Shown here: positions 1 through 7,246 of the stretch, piece after piece
Layout of the letters: each line of letters opens with the position of its first letter
How positions within the stretch are numbered: position 1 is the stretch's first letter
Source of the DNA: Ignavibacteria bacterium
GTDB lineage: Bacteria; Bacteroidota; Ignavibacteria; SZUA-365
Direction: 5' to 3'
Length of the DNA: 64,000 nt
NCBI GenBank assembly: GCA_016720835.1
Contig: JADKJW010000002.1
Coordinates: 496,001 to 560,000, forward strand
The notes under the pieces: model-generated
Seen by the model: the letters and a program-made list of their open reading frames with translations, nothing else
The model's database searches: none
What the model was told of the DNA's origin: nothing
Program-made: the position numbers and the translations under genes

Positions 1-685
1 ATGATCCTCGGCATCGAAACCGCAACCCCGCATCTGAGCATCGCGCTCGCGTCGGAGGGGACCATCGCGGCCTCGTTCACGGTGAACCGGAAGAACAGCC
101 ACGACGAACTGCTCGTCCCGCTCATGGAGACACTGCAGCATGCCGCGGGAAATCCGGTGTTGACCGCCGTCGCCGTCTCCGCCGGTCCGGGCTCGTTCAC
201 GGGACTGCGCATCGGCATGGCGGCGGCAAAGGGCATGGCGCTCGCGCTCGACGTCCCCATCGTGCTCGTGCCGACTTTCGAGGCGATGGCCTGGCGTATC
301 GCGCGGCAGGGTCTGCTCCCCGACGGCGCGCGGGTCCTGACGCTCTTCGACGCACGGGCCGACGATATCTACGCCTCCGAATACGAGATCATCGCGTCCG
401 GCTACCGCGAGCTGCGGCCGGCGCGCGCCTGTACCGCGGACGAACTCGCGGCGGTCGTGGAGCACGGAACCTGGCTCGCCGGGGACGGCGCTCCGAAATT
501 ACTCCGTACGGCGCCCATGCGTCTGCCGCCTCATGCCGTCGTTCGAGTCCGTCGCCCATGCCGATGCGGTCGCCCTGCTGGGTGCGGAAATGCTCGCGAG
601 AGGAGAAATTGCCGATCCGGCCTCCTGCGAGCCGGTGTACCTGCGGGATTTCCGGACGACGGTCCCGAAGCCGCTCGCAGGGTGA
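1..685 (+). CDS. tsaB: TsaB, tRNA t6A37 biosynthesis protein (frameshifted near 530)
   Basis: TsaB is the non-catalytic ASKHA-fold partner of TsaD in making threonylcarbamoyladenosine at position 37 of ANN-decoding tRNAs. The N-terminus (MILGIETATPHLSIAL) is the actin-like phosphate-loop strand, and residues 62-84 carry the family block GPGSFTGLRIGMAAAKG. The first frame is sound to about base 528. The family C-terminus (MPSFESVAHADAVALL, then CEPVYLRDF) continues in the next frame from about 531 to the TGA at 683-685. Removing one C near 529-530 restores a protein of about 227 residues, a normal length. Without the correction the first frame runs on meaninglessly through accD. A one-base assembly error is the likeliest cause. 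The window starts exactly at the ATG, so upstream context is unknown. A Sua5/YrdC gene of the same pathway lies 3 kb downstream. Confidence 0.85.
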
Positions 686-702
686 TTCTTTCGGAATTAT
701 GC

Positions 703-710
703 TATATTTG
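703..710 (+). promoter_or_regulatory. Bacteroidota-type -7 promoter box upstream of accD
   Basis: The octamer TATATTTG matches the Bacteroidota -7 consensus TAnnTTTG exactly. It lies 17 bases after the tsaB stop and 29 bases before the accD ATG, giving a short leader. No clear TTG element is seen about 20 bases upstream, so the assignment rests on the -7 box and its position. Confidence 0.45.
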
Positions 711-739
711 GGATTCCATTCACCGACGAGATCGACACG

Positions 740-1582
740 ATGGCCTGGTTCAAGCGCAGCAACAGTTCCATAACGCCCTCCGCCTCCAAGCGGGAGGTAC
801 CGGACGGCTCGTGGGTGAAGTGCGAAAGCTGCGGCGAGATGATGCATCTCAAGCAGCTGCAGGCCGCCTGCTACACCTGCATTCACTGCGACGCCTCCTT
901 CCGCATCAACAGCCGAGAGTATTTCAGTTTCCTGCTCGATCAGGGATCATTTTCGGAACACGACCGGAAGATGCGGTCCACCGACCCCCTGAAATTCACC
1001 GACACCAAGCGCTACGCCGACCGCATCAAGGCGACGATCGACAAAACCGAGATGTACGACGCCGTGCGCACGGGCATGGGCAAGATCGACGGACGGCAGG
1101 TTTCCGTGGCCATGATGGACTTCGGCTTCATCGGCGGGAGCATGGGCTCGGTGGTCGGCGAGAAGATTTCGCGCGCCATCGACCGCGCGATCAAGAACCG
1201 CTGCGCCCTGATCATCATTTCGATGAGCGGCGGCGCGCGCATGATGGAAGGCGCGTTCTCGCTCATGCAGATGGCGAAGACCAGCGCGCGCCTCTCGCAG
1301 TTGCACGCGGCGGGACTGCCGTATATTTCGCTGATGCTGGATCCGACCACGGGAGGCGTCACCGCGAGCTTCGCGATGCTGGGCGATTTCAACATCGCCG
1401 AACCGAAGGCCCTCATCGGTTTTGCCGGTCCGCGCGTGATCAAGCAGACCATCGGCCGTGATCTGCCCGAGGGCTTCCAGCGCGCCGAATTCCTGCTGGA
1501 GAAGGGCTTCCTCGATCTCATTGTTCCGCGCAAGGAGATGCACAAGACCATCTCGAAAATTCTCCGGATGCTGGACGAGTAA
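740..1582 (+). CDS. accD: Acetyl-CoA carboxylase carboxyltransferase subunit beta
   Basis: AccD is the beta half of the carboxyltransferase that moves the carboxyl group from carboxybiotin (on AccB) to acetyl-CoA, the committed step of fatty-acid synthesis. The 280-residue protein has the normal length. An N-terminal zinc ribbon has cysteines at residues 28, 31, 47 and 50. The rest is a crotonase-type carboxyltransferase fold, with the glycine-rich oxyanion-hole segments SGGARMMEG and DPTTGGVTAS and the block GFAGPRVIKQTIG. The ATG at 740 gives the expected start just before the zinc ribbon. The partner gene accA is not in the window. The next gene, panC, follows after a 102-base gap in which I see no terminator. 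Confidence 0.97.
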   Translation: MAWFKRSNSSITPSASKREVPDGSWVKCESCGEMMHLKQLQAACYTCIHCDASFRINSREYFSFLLDQGSFSEHDRKMRSTDPLKFTDTKRYADRIKATIDKTEMYDAVRTGMGKIDGRQVSVAMMDFGFIGGSMGSVVGEKISRAIDRAIKNRCALIIISMSGGARMMEGAFSLMQMAKTSARLSQLHAAGLPYISLMLDPTTGGVTASFAMLGDFNIAEPKALIGFAGPRVIKQTIGRDLPEGFQRAEFLLEKGFLDLIVPRKEMHKTISKILRMLDE

Positions 1583-1684
1583 CGCGCATCCATCCGACCG
1601 CACCCCCCGCGCCCCTCGCGCCTCCCACAGTTTGCACAGAAGCGCCATTCACCGCATCCACAGAACGCCATCGGGCATCCTTCG

Positions 1685-2530
1685 ATGAACACCGTCCACG
1701 ATATCCGGGAAATGCAGCGTCTCGCCGACGCGCATCGCGCGGCCGGCCGGCGCATCGGCTTCGTCCCGACGATGGGCTTTCTTCACGATGGCCATCTGAG
1801 CCTGATCACCGCCGCAAAGGCGCAGTGTGACGTCGTCGTGGTTTCGATTTTCGTCAATCCCACGCAATTCGGCGCCGGGGAGGATCTCGACCGGTATCCG
1901 CGCGACCTTGCCCGCGACGCGGCGCTTGCGGAACGCGCGGGTTGCGATACGTTGTTTGTACCGGAGGAGGGCGCGATGTATCCCCCCGGGTACGGCACCG
2001 CGGTCGATTGCAACGGCGTCGCTTCGACCCTCGAAGGAGCCTCGAGGCCCGGGCATTTCCGGGGCGTGACCACGGTGGTCGCGAAACTCTTCAACATCGT
2101 CAAGCCGCATGTGGCGGTGTTCGGACAAAAGGACGCGCAGCAGGCACTGATCCTGAAAAAAATGAGCGAGGAACTGAATTTCGATGTGGATCTGCAGATC
2201 GCTCCGACGGTGCGCGAGAGCGACGGTCTCGCCATGAGTTCGAGGAACGCGTATCTCGACGCGAGCGATCGCGCCGCCGCGCTCTCGATCTCCCGGGGGT
2301 TGCGCGAGGCGGAGGCACAGTACCGGAACGGCGAACGGAGCGCCGACACGCTCCGCCGGACCGTGGAACACGAGATGCGTCTGGCGGGACTGACGATCGA
2401 CTACGTCGCGCTTGTCGACGCGCGCACTCTGGAGGAAATGGAGATGCTCGAACGGCCCGCCCTGCTGGCCGTGGCCGCCCGCGCGGGATCGACCCGATTG
2501 ATTGACAATGTTGTGTTACAGGAGCGATAG
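1685..2530 (+). CDS. panC: Pantothenate synthetase (pantoate--beta-alanine ligase)
   Basis: PanC joins pantoate to beta-alanine using ATP, via a pantoyl-adenylate, in the last step of pantothenate (vitamin B5) synthesis; it is cytoplasmic. The 281-residue protein is the usual size. Visible motifs are the HIGH-like PTMGFLHDGHLSLI near residue 28, FVNPTQFG, the pantoate/ATP-binding GQKDAQQ region and the KMSKS-like MSSRNAYL near residue 184. The stop codon directly abuts the panD start, so the two are almost certainly co-transcribed and translationally coupled: PanD supplies the beta-alanine PanC consumes. Confidence 0.97.
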   Translation: MNTVHDIREMQRLADAHRAAGRRIGFVPTMGFLHDGHLSLITAAKAQCDVVVVSIFVNPTQFGAGEDLDRYPRDLARDAALAERAGCDTLFVPEEGAMYPPGYGTAVDCNGVASTLEGASRPGHFRGVTTVVAKLFNIVKPHVAVFGQKDAQQALILKKMSEELNFDVDLQIAPTVRESDGLAMSSRNAYLDASDRAAALSISRGLREAEAQYRNGERSADTLRRTVEHEMRLAGLTIDYVALVDARTLEEMEMLERPALLAVAARAGSTRLIDNVVLQER

Positions 2531-2935
2531 ATGTCCATGAGACTGCGCATGTGCAAATCCAAGATCCACCGGGCCCGCGTCACCGAGGCCGAACTCTACT
2601 ACGAGGGCAGCCTGACCATCGACGCGACGCTGATGAAGGAAGCCGGTATCCTGCCATACGAACAGTTGTCGGTGGTGAACGTGAACAACGGCAACCGTTT
2701 CGAAACCTACGCCATCGCGGGCGACGCGGACAGCGGCACGATCTGCCTGAACGGGGCGGCCGCGCGGCTCGGGCACGTGGGAGACGAGATCATCATCATC
2801 ACCTACGCGGATTTCGAGGAAGCCGAGGCACGCGGGCATCATCCCACCATTGTCCTCGTCGACCACGACAACGTGATCAAGGAAATCATTTCGGCGCCGG
2901 AAACCCCGGTTCACGCCGATTTTCTCAACAGCTGA
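2531..2935 (+). CDS. panD: Aspartate 1-decarboxylase (pyruvoyl enzyme)
   Basis: PanD decarboxylates L-aspartate to beta-alanine for pantothenate synthesis. It is made as a proenzyme that cleaves itself between Gly and Ser to create a pyruvoyl cofactor. The cleavage site is visible as YYEGSLTID, followed by the typical YEQLSVVNVNNG and GTICLNGAAARLGHVGD blocks. At 134 residues it is a normal PanD. The start follows the panC stop with no gap, and an AGGAG sequence lies within the panC end. Two in-frame ATGs (2531 and 2537) are possible starts; I chose the first. A maturation factor (PanZ) is not seen here and is absent from many bacteria. Confidence 0.97.
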   Translation: MSMRLRMCKSKIHRARVTEAELYYEGSLTIDATLMKEAGILPYEQLSVVNVNNGNRFETYAIAGDADSGTICLNGAAARLGHVGDEIIIITYADFEEAEARGHHPTIVLVDHDNVIKEIISAPETPVHADFLNS

Positions 2936-2990
2936 GATCGATCCGCGCGCCGGGCCCTCCGGCGTCTCACCGCGCAAACTGTTTCCCGCA

Positions 2991-3746
2991 ATGTCGAACA
3001 CCGCACTCGCTGCCGTCATCATGGCTGCCGGTCAGGGCAAGCGCATGAAGAATCCCGACATGGCCAAGGTCATGCACCCGCTTGCCGGCGTCCCCCTCAT
3101 CGAACATGTCGTCCGTCTCGCCAGGCGCAGCGGCGCCGAGCCCGTCATCGCGATCGTCGGGCATCAGCGCGATGCCGTCATCGCGCATCTGCGTGCGGTG
3201 GATCCCGCCGTCCGCATCGCGGTGCAGGCCGAGCAGCTCGGCACGGGGCACGCGGTGCTGCAGGCCGAGGAGGCGCTGCGGGACTTCGACGGAGACGTCG
3301 TCATCCTCTCCGGCGACGCGCCGCTCACGCGCACCTCCACGCTCGAGCGCATGCTCGCGCTGCACCGCGACACGGACGCGGCCGTGACGGTGCTCACCGC
3401 CGTGCTGCCCGATCCCACGGGGTACGGCCGCGTGCTGCGCGACGCCGCGGGCCGCATTCTCCGCATCGTGGAGCACAAGGACGCGACCGAAGAAGAGCGC
3501 GCCGTACGGGAGATCAACAGCGGCATCTACGCGTTCCGGAAGAGTCCGCTGTTCGACGCGCTGCACCGCGTCGGCAACGACAACGCGCAGGGCGAATACT
3601 ACCTGCCCGACGTGTTCGCCATCTTCGCGGCGGAGGGGCGGCGCATGGAGCCCTGCGTGGTGGATTCCTTCGACGAAATCCGCGGGGTCAACACCGTCGA
3701 GCAGTTGCAGGAGATGGAGGAAATCTACGCGGAGATGGCGCGATGA
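2991..3746 (+). CDS. GlmU-like UDP-N-acetylglucosamine pyrophosphorylase domain protein
   Basis: This is a 251-residue nucleotidyltransferase closely resembling the N-terminal half of GlmU, which makes UDP-GlcNAc from GlcNAc-1-phosphate and UTP. Motifs are AAGQGKRMKNPDMAKVMHP (sugar-nucleotide loop), EQLGTGHAV, ILSGDAPL (metal site region), TGYGRVLR, EHKDATEEE and INSGIYAF. The protein stops right after the nucleotidyltransferase fold, so the left-handed beta-helix acetyltransferase half of classical GlmU is missing. A separate acetyltransferase would be needed if this is the only GlmU. It overlaps the next gene by 4 bases (ATGA), implying translational coupling. A different sugar-nucleotide specificity cannot be excluded. 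Confidence 0.85.
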   Translation: MSNTALAAVIMAAGQGKRMKNPDMAKVMHPLAGVPLIEHVVRLARRSGAEPVIAIVGHQRDAVIAHLRAVDPAVRIAVQAEQLGTGHAVLQAEEALRDFDGDVVILSGDAPLTRTSTLERMLALHRDTDAAVTVLTAVLPDPTGYGRVLRDAAGRILRIVEHKDATEEERAVREINSGIYAFRKSPLFDALHRVGNDNAQGEYYLPDVFAIFAAEGRRMEPCVVDSFDEIRGVNTVEQLQEMEEIYAEMAR

Positions 3747-4381
3747 GCGAGCGATTCGTCCTTCACCCCGCCTCCCCGCAGATGCGCCTCATCGACGAGA
3801 TCGTCGACCGCCTGCGTCATGGCGCCGTGATGCTGTACCCGACCGACACCGTCTACGCCATCGGCTGCGACATCAACCACAAGGCGGGGCACGAGCGCAT
3901 CCGGCGCATCCGCAAGTTGTCCGAGGAGAAGCCGCTGACCTTCGTGACCTCGTCGCTGTCCGACATCTCCGAATACGCGCACATCTCCGACACGGCCTAC
4001 CACATCATGCGGCATCTCGTGCCGGGACCGTACACCTTCCTGCTCCCGGCCTCGAAGCTCGTGCCCAAGCTCGTCATGAATCCGCGGCGCAAGACCACGG
4101 GCATCCGTGTTCCGTCCAACGCCATCTGCCAGATGATGATTCGCGAACTGGGCAATCCGCTCATCTCCATGTCCGCCCGTCTGCCCGACTACGAACAGGC
4201 CGAGACCCTTGACGACCTGATCGAGCAGTTCGACAACCTCGTCGACATCGTGATCGACGACGAGGAAGTGTACCGCTCCCCTTACACCGACATGATCTCC
4301 ACCATGATCGACCTCACGGGCGAAGTGCCGGCGATCGTGCGCGAAGGCCTGGGAATGGAGCTGGCGGAGAAGTACTTGTAG
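3743..4381 (+). CDS. Sua5/YciO/YrdC-family L-threonylcarbamoyladenylate synthase
   Basis: Sua5/YrdC enzymes make threonylcarbamoyl-AMP from threonine, bicarbonate and ATP, the substrate that TsaB/TsaD place on tRNA. The 212-residue protein contains only the YrdC domain. Motifs include the N-terminal YPTDTVYAIGCD, the lysine-containing segment KLSEEKPLTFV, PGPYTFLLPA, the RRKTTGIRVP loop and the serine stretch LISMSARLP. It lacks the extra C-terminal Sua5 domain, as is usual for short bacterial proteins of this kind. It starts inside the previous gene's stop (ATGA). The 3' end overlaps the convergent phosphatase reading frame by 68 bases. YciO-type proteins of similar sequence have uncertain activity, so I give no symbol. 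Confidence 0.9.
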   Translation: MSERFVLHPASPQMRLIDEIVDRLRHGAVMLYPTDTVYAIGCDINHKAGHERIRRIRKLSEEKPLTFVTSSLSDISEYAHISDTAYHIMRHLVPGPYTFLLPASKLVPKLVMNPRRKTTGIRVPSNAICQMMIRELGNPLISMSARLPDYEQAETLDDLIEQFDNLVDIVIDDEEVYRSPYTDMISTMIDLTGEVPAIVREGLGMELAEKYL

Positions 4382-4943
4382 GGAGTAGGCCCACTCCCCA
4401 CTCCTTCAACTCCTTCAGCCACGGTTTGAAGCCAAACCGCCGTGCTTCACGGTAGGCGGAGTCGGGAGACATGCGCTCGACTTCGGTGCGGTATCGGGCG
4501 ATGATGGCGCCGGTGCGGTCCGCGCCGTGCGCGCAGTGCACGTAGACGCCGCCCTTGTCCAATTCCTCTCTGATGCGTTTCCACTGGGCGTCGGACGGCG
4601 GTTTCGTGCCGAGATACACGGGGAGGTAGCCGATGCCGAGGTCCCTTGTCCACTCGATTTCGCTGCCGCCGCTTTTCGGGAGCGCGTCCTTCGCGAGATT
4701 GATAATCATGCGGATGCCGTAGCGCTGCCGGAGCGAATCGAGCTGCGCGCGCGAAGTGAGTTTCGCGCCGCGGTAGTTGCCCGCGACGGTGGTGTCGAAA
4801 TTCGTCGGCAGCCACGGGAAGGGCGAGCGCACCTGCGCGGCCGCGCCGGCGGAACACGCGAAGGCGACGGCCGCGATGGCGAAGAAAAGGACGGGGCGCT
4901 CCGATAAAGCGCCCCGTCGTTTCAGTGGTGCAACAGCCGTCAT
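4314..4943 (-). CDS. Exported tyrosine/dual-specificity protein phosphatase
   Basis: About 209 residues: a hydrophobic N-terminal stretch ending in AGAAAQ looks like a signal peptide, followed by a small phosphatase domain. The catalytic P-loop HCAHGADRTG fits HC(X)5R(S/T)G of cysteine-dependent phosphatases. An upstream aspartate-containing segment may supply the general acid. Because it appears exported, it would act in the periplasm on an unknown substrate. The ATG overlaps the stop of the upstream OmpA gene by 4 bases, but a strong terminator hairpin (4882-4917) lies across the first 20 codons, so the true start or promoter arrangement is uncertain. The C-terminal 30 residues read through a pyrimidine/purine repeat and the end of the Sua5 gene, and may not be native. 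Confidence 0.7.
   Translation of the reverse strand: MTAVAPLKRRGALSERPVLFFAIAAVAFACSAGAAAQVRSPFPWLPTNFDTTVAGNYRGAKLTSRAQLDSLRQRYGIRMIINLAKDALPKSGGSEIEWTRDLGIGYLPVYLGTKPPSDAQWKRIREELDKGGVYVHCAHGADRTGAIIARYRTEVERMSPDSAYREARRFGFKPWLKELKEWGVGLLPTSTSPPAPFPGLRARSPALRP
4882..4917 (-). terminator. Rho-independent terminator after the OmpA gene
   Basis: On the minus strand a perfect 10-bp stem (ACGGGGCGCT pairing with AGCGCCCCGT, 7-nt loop) is followed by CCTTTTCTTC. It begins 23 bases after the OmpA stop at 4940. It also lies inside the predicted 5' coding part of the phosphatase gene. Confidence 0.7.
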
Positions 4944-6961
4944 TTGTCGATCGGCGTTTCCACGACCACGCTCACCGTTCGGCAATAGAAGCGGCCTTCG
5001 GGCAGATTGTTGTCGTACATGGTGGTTTCGCCCGCGCCGGTGACGGTGGCCGACGGCACATTGAGCGCCGCGGCGGTGGAGTTGGCGCGTTCTTCGGAGA
5101 GGCGGCGGTTGTATTCCGCTTCGCCGAGGCGGTCGGTGTAGCCGGTGATCGCCACCGTGGCGCGGCCGCCGATCTTGGGACGGATGAAGTCGCCGATGCG
5201 CTTGTTCTGCTCGTTGAGCGCGGGTGAATCGAACTCGAAGAGGATGAGGTTGTAGCGGTCCACCTCCTTGTCCGCGATGCGCTCGGCGCGCTTCTTCTGG
5301 ATGGTGAGCTGTTCCACCGGAATGTTCTGCGGCGGAGTCGTGATGGTCTTGTTGGTCGCGTCCTGCGCCCACAGTTCATAGATGATGGGTTCGGTGGTGC
5401 GCGGGATGGTGGCCCGCTCGGCGTCCACGTTCCACTCGAGCGTCTTCGGCGCGTCGAACTTGCCCACGAATTCCTTGAGTGTGCGTCCGCCCTGCCGGGC
5501 GCTGACGCGCCACTCGGCGGTGCCCGCGCCCGCATCGATGGTGGGATGGAAGCGGACCGTGGGCGGCGTCACCGTGCGCAGTGTGTCGGCCGTGACCACC
5601 GGATCGAGGATGAGGGGATCCGAGGAGGCGATTTCGACGCGGCGGTTTTCCACGATGCCGTCGAGTTCGCGCTCGTTGGAGGCCTTCTCGGGCAGATTGC
5701 GTTCCTTCACGACGAGGCGGTTGTCGGCGATGTTCCACACCGTGCGGAAGTAGTCGCGCACCGCTTCGGCGCGTTTGCGCGAAAGCGAAGTGTTGCCCTT
5801 CTCCGCTCCCTCGTCACTGTTGCAGCCGGTGAGGGTGAGCTTCGCCGCGGGACGCTCCTGCATGCGCTTGCCGATGATGTTCAGCACCTGGTAGTACGTG
5901 GGCAGCGTCTCGAGTGTGCGCAGTTTCTGGACCTGGAACTCCTTCGTCTCCGACGGCATGATGGCGGCGTAGCGCGACGGGATCTGCGCGGTGTTCTCGT
6001 CGAAGAACACGTAGTTGAGCAGCGGGCGCATTTCGGTGGAGATGAATTCCTCGACGCGTATCGTCACAAGCGGACGTTCCATGCCGTCCTTCGCGACGCC
6101 CGCGGCGGTGATGGACGCGGCCAGCGCCGGCGGCGGGGGCGGCGGTGGAGGCGGCGGCGGGGGAGGAGGCGGGGGCGGAGGAGGCGGCGCGGCCTCTTCA
6201 CCGGGCGGCACATAGGCGATGGAGACGCCGAGGCGCAGCGATGTCGCGTTCCATGTGAGATCCTTGACCACCGGCGTGAGGCCGTAGGAGAACAGCACTT
6301 CGGGAGCGGCGACGAGCGTGCCCTGTTTGTTCAGCGGCACTTCGTAGCTGAGGCCGCCGATCAGCGCGGCGTGGATGCCGGACGCGTCGGGGATGTCGCC
6401 CGAGAAATGGTTGCGCGTGCGCGTCTGCGTGTCGGTGAACACGCCGCGATCCGTCGGCTCGACGATCTCTTCCTTCTGATCGTACGATTTCGTGAGCACG
6501 ACGCCGATGCGCGGACCCGCGAGCAGCGAGAGCTTTTTCCAGATGCGGTAATTCAACATGGGCTCGATGCCGACGGAGGCGAGCGAAGCTTCCACGGTGT
6601 GGCGGAACACGCCGTCCACCGGCGAACCGCCGACGGACACCACGATGGGTTCGTCCGAGGTCAGCGTGCCGCCGTAGCCATAGTATCCCGCGCGGATGTC
6701 GATGGCGAAGGTGCGCTCCAGCGGCAGGCGATAGAAGAGGCCGAAGGAGAAGCCCGTGCCGTCACCCGTCTCGTAGCGCGGACAGCAGCTCGGGACGCCG
6801 GGCAGGCCCCGGAAGTCCGCGTTGTGCCAGTTGAGATTGTAGTCCGCATACAGACCGTATGCCGTGCGCAGCGAATCGGGATCGCGCGGAATCTGCGCGT
6901 GCGCGAAATACGGCAGCGCGAACACCGCAAGGAGTAACAGCGGAATGTGCTTCCTCATCAT
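4940..6961 (-). CDS. Outer-membrane beta-barrel protein with polyproline linker and two OmpA-like domains
   Basis: A 673-residue envelope protein. Residues 1-22 form a signal peptide ending in FAHA-Q. An outer-membrane beta-barrel follows (about 25-260) containing the motif GLPGVPSCCPRYETG. A run of about 20 prolines (bases 6116-6195) leads to a first OmpA-like domain (LLNYVFFDEN through GIVENRRVEI), a beta-sandwich-like spacer, and a second OmpA-like domain (LILFEFDSPAL, GYTDRLGEAEYNRRLSEERA). OmpA domains bind diaminopimelate in peptidoglycan, so the protein probably ties cell wall to outer membrane. Two ATGs in tandem (6961, 6958) follow GAGGAC; either could be used. A paralogue with the same layout lies at 28449-30485, and a truncated barrel copy at 9842-10615. 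Confidence 0.88.
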   Translation of the reverse strand: MMRKHIPLLLLAVFALPYFAHAQIPRDPDSLRTAYGLYADYNLNWHNADFRGLPGVPSCCPRYETGDGTGFSFGLFYRLPLERTFAIDIRAGYYGYGGTLTSDEPIVVSVGGSPVDGVFRHTVEASLASVGIEPMLNYRIWKKLSLLAGPRIGVVLTKSYDQKEEIVEPTDRGVFTDTQTRTRNHFSGDIPDASGIHAALIGGLSYEVPLNKQGTLVAAPEVLFSYGLTPVVKDLTWNATSLRLGVSIAYVPPGEEAAPPPPPPPPPPPPPPPPPPPPALAASITAAGVAKDGMERPLVTIRVEEFISTEMRPLLNYVFFDENTAQIPSRYAAIMPSETKEFQVQKLRTLETLPTYYQVLNIIGKRMQERPAAKLTLTGCNSDEGAEKGNTSLSRKRAEAVRDYFRTVWNIADNRLVVKERNLPEKASNERELDGIVENRRVEIASSDPLILDPVVTADTLRTVTPPTVRFHPTIDAGAGTAEWRVSARQGGRTLKEFVGKFDAPKTLEWNVDAERATIPRTTEPIIYELWAQDATNKTITTPPQNIPVEQLTIQKKRAERIADKEVDRYNLILFEFDSPALNEQNKRIGDFIRPKIGGRATVAITGYTDRLGEAEYNRRLSEERANSTAAALNVPSATVTGAGETTMYDNNLPEGRFYCRTVSVVVETPIDK

Positions 6962-7014
6962 GTCCTCAATTGTGCTGATGTCGCGAGAGTCCGGGGGGCG
7001 TGAACCATGCGTGG

Positions 7015-7043
7015 AATATACGATATCGCGGAGAGGCGGAAAA
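7015..7043 (-). promoter_or_regulatory. Candidate promoter for the OmpA gene (4940-6961)
   Basis: On the minus strand TTTTCC and TATATT are separated by 17 bases, about 54 bases before the OmpA start. The same TTTTCY-N17-TATATTC arrangement occurs upstream of the glycine-rich gene at 28371-28399, which supports it as a real element. Confidence 0.4.
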
Positions 7044-7058
7044 GGCGAATACGCGATC

Positions 7059-7087
7059 TTGACATTCGCCATACAGAGGAGTACCTT
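7059..7087 (+). promoter_or_regulatory. Candidate promoter for the cytochrome/porin pair
   Basis: TTGACA (7059-7064) and TACCTT (7082-7087) are spaced by 17 bases and lie 160 bases before the cytochrome start. The -35 is perfect but the -10 matches only three of six positions. The element lies back-to-back with the opposing OmpA promoter, so the 285-base gap is a divergent control region. Confidence 0.35.
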
Positions 7088-7246
7088 AACTTAATCTGTA
7101 TGCACGCCGAACCGATGTCCGCTCCGCACCCGTCATCCGCGCCGGAGGCATCTCATGGAGAGACGCGTCGCGGCGCCGGTCACGGACCTCGACGGAACCC
7201 GGATTCCACTCCCACCGAAATTCACCACGCACATGGAGGAACAGCA

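Noticed and set aside
1..1461. A single long frame that looks like a TsaB fusion running into the accD region.
   Set aside because: After residue 176 the sequence is Arg-rich nonsense in another frame to accD. The real TsaB end and the intact AccD are in the neighbouring frame.
2949..2966. Terminator after panD.
   Set aside because: A 6-bp stem CGCCGG/CCGGCG exists but has no T-run, and the following gene looks co-transcribed.
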